Assembly: GCA_012515365.1 (NCBI GenBank)
Contig: JAAYYM010000426.1
Coordinates: 1-11,957, forward strand
From: Clostridia bacterium
GTDB lineage: Bacteria > Bacillota_A > Clostridia > Lachnospirales > Lachnospiraceae
Direction: 5' to 3'
DNA length: 11,957 nucleotides
A program made the position numbers and the translations under genes. Shown in pieces: positions 7,090-11,957 of the stretch (positions are counted from its first letter, which is position 1; the number at the start of each line of letters is the position of its first letter). The notes below the pieces were generated by a model. The model worked only from the letters and a program-made list of their open reading frames with translations. It ran no database searches and had not been told where the DNA came from.

Positions 7090-8337
7090 ATGAAGAAAAA
7101 AATAAAATATTTGTTATTTGCGTTAGTGGGTTGCTTGTGCCTGAGCGGAATGCTTACAGAAAACGCGGTAGCAGCAACAGCAGCAACAAAATCTGTCAAG
7201 GCAAAGACATCAGACATGAAGGTACATTTTATTGATGTTGGACAGGCTGATTCTATATTGATTCAATCAGAGGGAGAGAATATGCTGGTTGATGCCGGAA
7301 ACCGTGATGATGGTTCTATGCTGGTTAAATATCTTCAAAAGCAAGGTGTTAAGAGGATCGATTACCTGATAGGGACGCATCCGCATGAAGATCATATAGG
7401 TGGGATGCTGGATGTGATCCGGAACTTTGAAATCGGTGATGTTATTATTCCGCAAAAGGAGCATACGACAGCTACTTTTGAGAATTTCATTGATGCAGTT
7501 GCTGAAAAGAATTTGTCTTTGACTAAACCGGTCGTAGGTCAAAAATATGATTTGGGAGATGCTCAATTTACCATTATTGCCCCAAACAAGGTATATGGAG
7601 ACGAGCTAAATAACTGGTCTGTGGGCATCAAACTGGTAAATGGGAAAAATTCATTTATCATGTGTGGAGATGCAGAAAAAGAAGCAGAAAAGGATATATG
7701 CAACAATCATATTGACCTGAAAGCAGATGTGTTAAAACTCGGACATCATGGCAGTAGTACTGCAACATCAAAGGCCATTCTCGAAGCGGTCGATCCATCT
7801 TATGCGGTGATTTCATGTGGAAAAGATAATAGCTATGGACATCCACATCAGGAAACGATGGATGCACTGCAAAATCGCGATATTAAGATTTTTCGAACGG
7901 ACTTACAAGGAACGATTGTAGCAGAATCCGATGGAACAACCATTCAGTTTTCCGAGAAACCTTGTGATGATTATCAAGCAGGCGGCGGAAGTAAAGGTCA
8001 GACAGAGAAAAAGAAGATTGGATCAGACAGAGAAGTCCCAACAAGAGAGACTCCAACGAGGAAGACACCAACAAGAGAAGCCCCAACAAGAGAAGAACCA
8101 ACGAGAGAGACTCCAACGAGGAAGACACCGACAAGAGAAACTCCAACAATAGAAGAACCAACAGAATCAGCACTACCAACACCTGCGGGTAGTTATATTG
8201 GAAATGTCAATAATCACAAACTGCATCGGTCTACTTGCCATTCTCTGCCCAAAGATAAAAACCGAGTTTACTTTGATACAAGAGATGAGGCAGTGTCAGC
8301 AGGTTATAGTGATGCATGCAGGAATTGTAATCCATAA
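7090..8337 (+). CDS. Secreted ComEC-like metallo-beta-lactamase-fold hydrolase with Ada-like zinc tail
   Basis: The start ATG at 7090 has GGAGGGAGGG (7073-7082) seven bases upstream. Residues 1-29 form a signal peptide (KKKIK, hydrophobic core, AVA-A); LVGC at 12-15 also fits a lipobox, so a lipoprotein is possible. Residues ~43-290 are an MBL domain of the type found at the end of ComEC: HFIDVGQADS, HPHEDHIGG (H97, H99, D101, H102), MCGDAE (D194), LKLGHHGSS (H219, H220) and SYGHPHQ (H251). Residues 317-360 are a hydrophilic linker of PTRxx pentapeptides. Residues ~368-415 resemble the zinc-binding region of Ada, with H379, C383, C410 and C413 and the NRVYFDTRDEAVSAGY block. Such proteins are thought to be extracellular phosphodiesterases or nucleases; the substrate here is unknown. 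A DUF3006 gene follows 53 bases downstream. Confidence 0.92.
   Translation: MKKKIKYLLFALVGCLCLSGMLTENAVAATAATKSVKAKTSDMKVHFIDVGQADSILIQSEGENMLVDAGNRDDGSMLVKYLQKQGVKRIDYLIGTHPHEDHIGGMLDVIRNFEIGDVIIPQKEHTTATFENFIDAVAEKNLSLTKPVVGQKYDLGDAQFTIIAPNKVYGDELNNWSVGIKLVNGKNSFIMCGDAEKEAEKDICNNHIDLKADVLKLGHHGSSTATSKAILEAVDPSYAVISCGKDNSYGHPHQETMDALQNRDIKIFRTDLQGTIVAESDGTTIQFSEKPCDDYQAGGGSKGQTEKKKIGSDREVPTRETPTRKTPTREAPTREEPTRETPTRKTPTRETPTIEEPTESALPTPAGSYIGNVNNHKLHRSTCHSLPKDKNRVYFDTRDEAVSAGYSDACRNCNP
8038..8169 (+). repeat. 15-bp coding tandem repeat encoding PTR(E/K)x
   Basis: About nine 15-base units, variants of CCAACAAGAGAAACT, encode PTRET, PTRKT, PTREA and PTREE in frame. The order RET-RKT recurs, so there is also a 60-base higher-order repeat. 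It forms the linker between the hydrolase and the zinc-binding tail. Confidence 0.9.
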
Positions 8338-8390
8338 TAAATGAACGAATAAATCAATTAAAATAGACGGAACCTGAGGAGAGAAAAACT

Positions 8391-8600
8391 ATGAAATATA
8401 TCATTGACCGTTTTGAAAGTGAAATAGCTGTATGCGAAGATGAGCAGCAGAATTTTATCACAATTCCGAAAACAGAATTACCATCAGGATGTATAGAGGG
8501 TAGCAAAATAGAGTCTCAGGAAGGCACATATATCCTGCTTGATAATTCCGAAGATAGGGAGAGAATTAAGAAAAAAATGAATGCATTATTCAAGGATTAG
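8391..8600 (+). CDS. DUF3006 family small protein
   Basis: The 69-residue acidic protein begins MKYIIDRFESEIAVCEDEQQ and contains ITIPKTELPSG and EGTYILLD, the pattern of DUF3006: a short beta domain followed by a charged helix (EDRERIKKKMNALF). GAGGAGAG (8376-8383) gives a good ribosome binding site seven bases before the ATG. DUF3006 genes are commonly found next to secreted ComEC-like MBL genes, as here. The function is not known; an accessory or regulatory role with the hydrolase is inference. There is no signal peptide. Its TAG stop overlaps the stop of the converging DUF3021 gene. Confidence 0.85.
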   Translation: MKYIIDRFESEIAVCEDEQQNFITIPKTELPSGCIEGSKIESQEGTYILLDNSEDRERIKKKMNALFKD

Positions 8601-9076
8601 TGCGGGGCTTCTTCCTTTTTAAGCTGATCCAAAGCGGCCTGCATTTTGTCATTATCGGATTTGTCTTTATAAACAGAGATGATTACACTAATTGAAGAAT
8701 AGACAAAAAAGCAGATTAAAAACAAAAGCCAGGGAAGAAGTTCATTGACCGGAAACCATTTGAATATAATTGCGAAGATAGATATAAATACAATGATAAA
8801 AAGAAAGAGAAGAATGCTTCGCATCAGGATTGTTAGTTTTTTGAACAGCCGGTCTGTAAAAAACAACCATCGTAGTGAAACAATTACGAATGACATCAAA
8901 AGGAACTGCATACATGTGGAAATGGGAATTCCGGACGTAGCTAATATAAATATGGAAGAATACTCCAATGCTGTTTCTCCAAATACCGCGCAGAAGAGGC
9001 AAAGGCTCAATATGGAAATACCCCAGATCAGAATGATCTGTGAAAGATAATCGAGTATAGAATGTTCTTTTGTCAT
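8597..9076 (-). CDS. DUF3021 membrane protein, partner of the LytTR regulator
   Basis: The 159-residue protein has four predicted transmembrane helices (~13-32, 53-72, 85-106 and 114-135) and a charged cytoplasmic tail with EEAPH at the end. Size, topology and its place straight after a LytTR gene match DUF3021. Its ATG lies in an ATGA overlap with the lytTR stop (9073-9076), so translation is probably coupled. In the HdrRM and BrsRM systems of Streptococcus mutans, a membrane protein in this position restrains the LytTR activator; the same role here is inference. No enzyme motif is visible. Confidence 0.85.
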   Translation of the reverse strand: MTKEHSILDYLSQIILIWGISILSLCLFCAVFGETALEYSSIFILATSGIPISTCMQFLLMSFVIVSLRWLFFTDRLFKKLTILMRSILLFLFIIVFISIFAIIFKWFPVNELLPWLLFLICFFVYSSISVIISVYKDKSDNDKMQAALDQLKKEEAPH

Positions 9077-9516
9077 GATATTACCCCCAGTCTCTTTTTG
9101 ATTTCATCAGCATACTGTCTGGATGCTATGATTTGTTCGCCATTTTTTAAAGTCAGACGAAGTCTTCTTTCAATGTCATTTCGAATCGATTTAATAAAAT
9201 TCAGACGGACAAGACAAGATTTGCTGATTCGAAAAAAACCACTTCTACAAAGACGCTCTTCCATTTCATATAGTTTCAGTTTGGATTCGTAAACGGCATC
9301 TTCTGTATATACAAAAGTTTTTCGTTCAAGAGCTTCTATGTAAGAAATCTGATTTACGTCAATCAAATAGTTCTCATCATCCTTCACAACAGAAAGCTGC
9401 TGGTTAATCATACGGAGCATGGCAATCATGTTTTCAACTTCCGGAGTCAAGTGACTGCAGTTTATGTTTATTTCAGTTTCCTTTGTTGTTTCCTCAACAT
9501 TGATTGTAATTTTCAA
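9073..9516 (-). CDS. LytTR-domain transcriptional regulator
   Basis: The TTG at 9516 is the start: GGAGG (9528-9524) lies seven bases upstream, while a longer frame from a TTG at 9648 would run through a terminator hairpin. The product is 147 residues. Residues ~1-45 are a short acidic N-terminal region, with no receiver domain. Residues ~47-144 are a LytTR DNA-binding domain: DVNQISYIEALERKTFVYT, RSGFFRISKSCLVRLNFIKSI and ERRLRLTLKNGEQIIASRQY. Lack of a phosphorylation domain plus the coupled DUF3021 gene identifies a two-gene LytTR regulatory system rather than a histidine-kinase pair. Such systems often activate their own promoter and bacteriocin or competence genes in streptococci. No convincing paired LytTR binding site was found here. 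Confidence 0.94.
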   Translation of the reverse strand: MKITINVEETTKETEININCSHLTPEVENMIAMLRMINQQLSVVKDDENYLIDVNQISYIEALERKTFVYTEDAVYESKLKLYEMEERLCRSGFFRISKSCLVRLNFIKSIRNDIERRLRLTLKNGEQIIASRQYADEIKKRLGVIS

Positions 9517-9585
9517 ATTCCCACCTCCATAAAAATAGTCTACCATAGAATGATAAATTAGCAAGAAAAACAATTTGAGAACAAT

Positions 9586-9613
9586 AAAAAAAGCAGGAAC
9601 TCCTGCTTTTTTT
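9586..9613 (-). terminator. Strong intrinsic terminator upstream of lytTR
   Basis: AAAAAAAGCAGGA (9586-9598) and TCCTGCTTTTTTT (9601-9613) form a GC-cored hairpin with T-tracts in both directions. On the minus strand it ends transcripts coming from the 21-codon ORF before lytTR. A second small hairpin, CCGGA/TCCGG (9620-9631), precedes it. Confidence 0.85.
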
Positions 9614-9637
9614 ATATCACCGGAAATCCGGATCTGA

Positions 9638-9703
9638 TTAACAGCCAAACATGCTGCAAATGTACCTAAATAACTCGGAACAGCTATTGAAATTAAAACA
9701 CAT
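9638..9703 (-). CDS. Possible 21-residue Cys-rich peptide
   Basis: An ATG at 9703 has a perfect AAGGAGG (9718-9712) eight bases upstream and runs 21 codons to a TAA, beginning MCFNFNSCSEL and ending SMFGC, with Cys at 2, 8, 16 and 21. It has an upstream promoter-like box and a strong terminator ~25 bases after its stop, so it looks like a self-contained transcript of ~160 bases. Alternatively it is an sRNA, or a gene damaged by a frameshift: the frame shifted by one base encodes a hydrophobic stretch (CVLISIAVPSYLGTFAACLA) but has no start codon. I recognise no family. Confidence 0.35.
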   Translation of the reverse strand: MCFNFNSCSELFRYICSMFGC

Positions 9704-9750
9704 AGTTTCGTCCTCCTTATCTTGTATTGTGTTAGCTAAGCACTGAGTGA

Positions 9751-9779
9751 ATTATAACAAACCGGCTAGGCGCATACAA
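9751..9779 (-). promoter_or_regulatory. Promoter-like box for the 21-codon ORF
   Basis: On the minus strand TTGTAT (9779-9774), 17 bases, then a perfect TATAAT (9756-9751). The -35 is poor, so an activator may be needed. An imperfect palindrome, GTGTTAGCTAAGCAC (9729-9743), lies between this box and the ribosome binding site. Confidence 0.45.
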
Positions 9780-9824
9780 TAGGAGGCTGTTGGGACTAAA
9801 GGAAGGAAATGAAGATGTAAGAGA

Positions 9825-9971
9825 TTATTGCGTTTTTTTCTTGATATACCCATTCCCCTGCAGATCTGATAATGGAGTTGTTGTCGGTTTCTCTTTCTTA
9901 GGTCTACTGGATTCCCAGACTCCGTCAGGCATGGTTTTGATTGATTGATTTTTTTTAATTGTTGATTTCAT
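9825..9971 (-). CDS. Small hydrophilic protein B (48 residues), unknown function
   Basis: ATG at 9971 with AAGGAG (9983-9978) six bases upstream; 48 codons to TAA. It begins MKSTIKKNQSIKTMPDG and contains ESSRPKKEKP at residues 20-29. It is basic, has no Cys and no membrane segment. It lies 15 bases after small protein A and shares with it an N-terminal KN-x-IK-[ST] pattern and the central E[ST][ST]RP[KR]K[DE]xP motif, so the two are probably diverged duplicates in one transcript. No known family is recognised. A peptide precursor, a secreted signal or a small immunity-type protein are all possible. Confidence 0.6.
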   Translation of the reverse strand: MKSTIKKNQSIKTMPDGVWESSRPKKEKPTTTPLSDLQGNGYIKKKTQ

Positions 9972-9986
9972 AAAATGCTCCTTATT

Positions 9987-10136
9987 CTATTCTCCGCCAG
10001 GTCCGTCTTTTCTTGGTCTGGTTGTTTCGGGAAGAGGTTCTACAGGTTCAGAATCATCAGGTGTGATGATGATACGCTGCGTTGTTTCATCATTTGAGCT
10101 TGTTGATTTTATATTGTTTTTACTTTTGATATCCAT
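9987..10136 (-). CDS. Small hydrophilic protein A (49 residues), unknown function
   Basis: ATG at 10136 with AAAGGA ten bases upstream; 49 codons to TAG. It begins MDIKSKNNIKST, continues through RIIITPDD and a Pro/Glu-rich stretch, and carries ETTRPRKDGP at residues 37-46, ending in GGE. It is charged, with no Cys and no membrane segment. It is the first gene of a pair with small protein B and shares two sequence patterns with it. A promoter-like box at 10199-10171 precedes it. Not recognised as any family; the good neighbour spacing, the binding site of the second gene and the paralogy argue that both are real. Confidence 0.58.
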   Translation of the reverse strand: MDIKSKNNIKSTSSNDETTQRIIITPDDSEPVEPLPETTRPRKDGPGGE

Positions 10137-10170
10137 ATTGACACCATCCTTTCACTGTTAGTATGCGCAG

Positions 10171-10199
10171 AAAATAAAATAATATGAAACTTGTGACAA
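10171..10199 (-). promoter_or_regulatory. Possible promoter for small proteins A and B
   Basis: On the minus strand TTGTCA (10199-10194), 17 bases, then TATTTT (10176-10171). It is back to back with the padR promoter, with seven bases between the two -35 boxes. Confidence 0.45.
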
Positions 10200-10206
10200 A
10201 AGTAAT

Positions 10207-10235
10207 TTGACACGAAAGGAAAAAGTAGATACTAT
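10207..10235 (+). promoter_or_regulatory. SigA-type promoter of padR
   Basis: A perfect TTGACA (10207-10212), a 17-base spacer and TACTAT (10230-10235). It stands 48 bases before the padR ATG. Confidence 0.72.
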
Positions 10236-10252
10236 ATATCTAAAAGATATAT
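10234..10252. promoter_or_regulatory. Probable PadR operator
   Basis: ATATATCT (10234-10241) and AGATATAT (10245-10252) are perfect inverted repeats with a 3-base spacer. They overlap the end of the -10 box and the expected start of transcription, as expected for autorepression. AGATAC/AGATAT also recurs at 10227, 10245 and 10257. Confidence 0.6.
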
Positions 10253-10283
10253 CTAACAGATACAATGTGATGGGACGTGTAAT

Positions 10284-10862
10284 ATGAAAAGCAGTAACCG
10301 AACCAGATACCTGATATTAGGATTGTTGAATGAATCGCCACTTTCGGGCTATGAAATCAAGAAGATAGTTGATATGCGGTTTTCTTATTTCTGGAGTGAA
10401 AGCTATGGACAGATTTATCCGGAATTAAATCGTATGTGCAATGAGGGCTTGATTAAAAAAGTGATTGATGAAGATGATTCGGCACCGAGGAACAGATGTA
10501 AATATGAAATCACTACAAAAGGGGGGCAGGCATTAAAGGAATGGCTTCTTTCCCCTGTGGAAAAAGAAATGATCCGTTACGAGCTGTTGCTAAAACTCTA
10601 TTTTTCAAATCAGGAAAGTGCAGACGCTATGATAGCACATATTGAGGAGTTTCAACGCAGTCACAAACAGCAGCAGGAGATGTTTGCGTTGTTTCAAAAG
10701 GATCTGGAGGCACATATGGATTTACATGACAACCATCCGGAAATATTGATGGTATTGCTGTTTGGGCAAAAGGTATGGGCCGCCTATGATGAATGGTGTA
10801 ATGAAGTTTTGGTCTTATTAAACAAAAGAAAGGAAGTCGAACATAATGACACAAACAAATAG
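10284..10862 (+). CDS. PadR family transcriptional regulator
   Basis: The 192-residue protein has a PadR winged-helix domain at ~8-90: RYLILGLLNESPLSGYEIKKIVD, then SYGQIYPELNRMCNEGLI (recognition helix region) and KYEITTKGGQALKEWL (wing). The C-terminal helices ~95-182, including RYELLLKLYFSNQ, match the dimerisation part of the longer PadR subfamily. PadR proteins usually repress their own gene and a neighbour and let go on binding a ligand. An inverted repeat over its own promoter supports autorepression. The ribosome binding site is weak (GGGA). The gene end overlaps the EFR1 start by 17 bases, so the two are coupled. Confidence 0.94.
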   Translation: MKSSNRTRYLILGLLNESPLSGYEIKKIVDMRFSYFWSESYGQIYPELNRMCNEGLIKKVIDEDDSAPRNRCKYEITTKGGQALKEWLLSPVEKEMIRYELLLKLYFSNQESADAMIAHIEEFQRSHKQQQEMFALFQKDLEAHMDLHDNHPEILMVLLFGQKVWAAYDEWCNEVLVLLNKRKEVEHNDTNK

Positions 10863-11598
10863 AAAAATAGATGTAATTTGTTTCTCGGGAACAGGAAATA
10901 CCAGACTCGTAATTGATAAAATTACGAGTATCTTGCGAGAAAATAACATGGAAGTATGTATGAAATCAGAACGAGAACCATATACACATGAAAAAGGGAG
11001 AGAGCTGCTGCTGGCATTCCCAATCAATTCACAGTCGGTGTCTCCTTATATTTGGAAGTACATAAATTCTCTTCCTGACGGAAATCAAGATCCAATTCAT
11101 GTTGTTTTAACCATGAATGAATCTGCTTCCATTATTTGGCCCCTAAAAAAAGTGTTGGAGAAAAAGAACTATCAGCCGAAAGGAATTATTGAAATCAGTA
11201 TGCCCAATAATATGCTGCTTGGTTCAGATACGACATCTGAACGCATGCCTGCTGCAATTAGTAAAGCAGAGCAGTTTGCGCAGGACTTCATTAATCAGAA
11301 GGAAGTATGGGAAGAACATCTAAAGGGTTCTGCGTTTGTCTCTTTCTTGTCGAGAGACACAGTGTTGCCTTGGGTGACCATGCGTATGTTCAATAAGCTT
11401 ATAGCGGATCCGGCTAAGTGCACAAAATGTGGTTTATGTGTAAAAGAATGTCCAGTTAATAACATTCGTATGGACGAGTTCCCGGTTCATTTAAACCATT
11501 GTGATTTTTGTATGCATTGTGGTGCAGTCTGCAAAAACGATGCAGTTACGGTAAAGGGAAGACCAAGCTGTCACATACGAAGTGCAAAAGATATTTAG
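10846..11598 (+). CDS. EFR1-type flavodoxin/ferredoxin fusion protein
   Basis: The 250-residue protein joins a flavodoxin-like domain (residues ~8-150, with the FMN phosphate loop SGTGNTR at 14-20) to a C-terminal ferredoxin domain with two [4Fe-4S] motifs: C192, C195, C198, C202 (KCTKCGLCVKECP) and C219, C222, C225, C229 (CDFCMHCGAVC). All eight cluster cysteines are present. It is a soluble electron carrier of the EFR1 type found in anaerobes; its redox partners are not known. AAAGGAAG ten bases upstream of the ATG lies within padR, and the 17-base overlap with padR implies coupled translation and PadR control. The residue region ~160-190 between the domains is a helical linker. Confidence 0.92.
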   Translation: MTQTNRKIDVICFSGTGNTRLVIDKITSILRENNMEVCMKSEREPYTHEKGRELLLAFPINSQSVSPYIWKYINSLPDGNQDPIHVVLTMNESASIIWPLKKVLEKKNYQPKGIIEISMPNNMLLGSDTTSERMPAAISKAEQFAQDFINQKEVWEEHLKGSAFVSFLSRDTVLPWVTMRMFNKLIADPAKCTKCGLCVKECPVNNIRMDEFPVHLNHCDFCMHCGAVCKNDAVTVKGRPSCHIRSAKDI

Positions 11599-11609
11599 GA
11601 GGAGAAATC

Positions 11610-11957
11610 ATGGATCTAAAAGAAAAAGAAATTGGTATTTGGGAAGCCGCAAAGAATTGAGATGTAACGGCATTTCTAAGCTTAGTGAGAGAAGACGCGG
11701 TTATGGTATGCGGTGGATATCGATGTACTGGAAAAGACTATGCAGAATTTATCAAAAATTTTGACATCGCTGCCTATGAATTATCTGATTATGAAGTGAT
11801 TTATGAATCTGATGAAATATGTCAGATTCATTATGTGGTTGCAACAGAGGTTTCTGATCAAGAAAGAAACAAAGATTTAGAAGGAAAATTCCATGTTACA
11901 TCTACATGGGAACAAGTAAATGGAACATGGAAAATGATTTTTAATATGGATTCATAA
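11610..11957 (+). pseudogene. NTF2/SnoaL-like (DUF4440-type) gene interrupted by TGA
   Basis: A clear start exists: ATG at 11610 with AGGAGG (11597-11602) seven bases upstream, overlapping the EFR1 stop. The frame reads MDLKEKEIGIWEAAKN, meets TGA at codon 17 (11658-11660) and then continues in the same frame for 98 codons to TAA at 11955-11957. The joined product of 115 residues looks like a complete NTF2-like fold protein: helix, DVTAFLSLVREDAVMVCGGY, KDYAEFIKNFDIAAYELSDYEV, VHYV-type strands and a WEQVNGTWKMIFNMDS end. The TGA stands where Arg or Lys would suit (CGA or AGA to TGA is one change). A GTG at 11685 could restart but has no good binding site. It could be a recent nonsense mutation, a sequencing error or recoding. 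Function unknown; cotranscription with padR and EFR1 is likely. Confidence 0.75.

Noticed and set aside
8038..8169. Repeat array as a CRISPR
   Set aside because: Units are 15 bases, contiguous and in frame within a gene, without spacers.
7883..8182. Minus-strand Leu/Ser-rich open frame opposite the MBL gene repeats
   Set aside because: It is the reverse reading of the PTR repeat tract; the repeat keeps all frames open and gives a meaningless Leu-rich product.
9517..9648. Longer N-terminus of the LytTR protein from a TTG at 9648
   Set aside because: It would translate through the terminator hairpin (AGVPAFF) and has no binding site, whereas the TTG at 9516 has GGAGG at ideal spacing.
9791..9955. 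Plus-strand TTG-started open frame of ~55 codons with AGGAGG upstream at 9781
   Set aside because: It runs antisense over small protein B and has no recognisable protein pattern; the minus-strand reading has a better start, spacing and a paralogue.
10154..10162. ACTGTTAGT as a LytTR binding site
   Set aside because: One base off the consensus and single; LytTR sites normally come as a spaced direct repeat and no second copy was found.
11658..11700. Selenocysteine insertion at the TGA
   Set aside because: No bacterial SECIS-like hairpin with a GG-containing loop is visible at the usual distance, and the family position suits Arg or Lys rather than Cys.

Overview
The window reads like chromosome of a low-GC Gram-positive anaerobe of the class Clostridia, most likely Lachnospiraceae. 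This is inferred from strong AGGAGG-type ribosome binding sites, TTG/GTG starts, QueH instead of QueG, an EFR1-type ferredoxin flavoprotein, DUF4397 and DUF3006 proteins, and a small LytTR/DUF3021 pair. No transposase, phage gene, rRNA, tRNA or CRISPR array is visible.

Left part (1-5500, + strand). The window opens inside a molybdenum-cofactor gene: a MobB tail joined to a MoaE-like domain. A near-consensus promoter (624-652) then starts an apparent operon of a membrane c-di-GMP phosphodiesterase (degenerate GGDEF, intact EAL), the queuosine enzyme QueH and arginyl-tRNA synthetase (argS). It ends in an unusual terminator-like element whose two long stems cross each other.

Middle (5527-8600). 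A minus-strand gene encodes a repeat-rich protein with two DUF4397-like domains and no signal peptide. It is divergent from a secreted ComEC-like metallo-beta-lactamase-fold protein with a 5-residue repeat linker and an Ada-like zinc-binding tail. The two promoters share their -35 region, and the hydrolase has a long, possibly structured leader. A DUF3006 protein, a usual neighbour of such hydrolases, follows.

Right-middle (8597-10200, - strand). A LytTR regulator overlaps a four-helix DUF3021 membrane protein by ATGA, the layout of a two-gene LytTR regulatory system like HdrRM and BrsRM of Streptococcus mutans. Upstream lie three small reading frames: a 21-codon Cys-rich ORF with its own promoter-like box and a strong terminator, and two tandem 48-49 residue proteins that share a motif and look like diverged copies. 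This cluster is the best candidate for something undescribed.

Right end (10207-11957, + strand). A PadR repressor gene, with a perfect inverted repeat over its promoter -10 box, overlaps an EFR1-type flavodoxin/ferredoxin gene. An NTF2/SnoaL-like gene follows and is interrupted by an in-frame TGA at codon 17. The PadR promoter is back to back with the promoter of the two small proteins, so the two units may be co-regulated.
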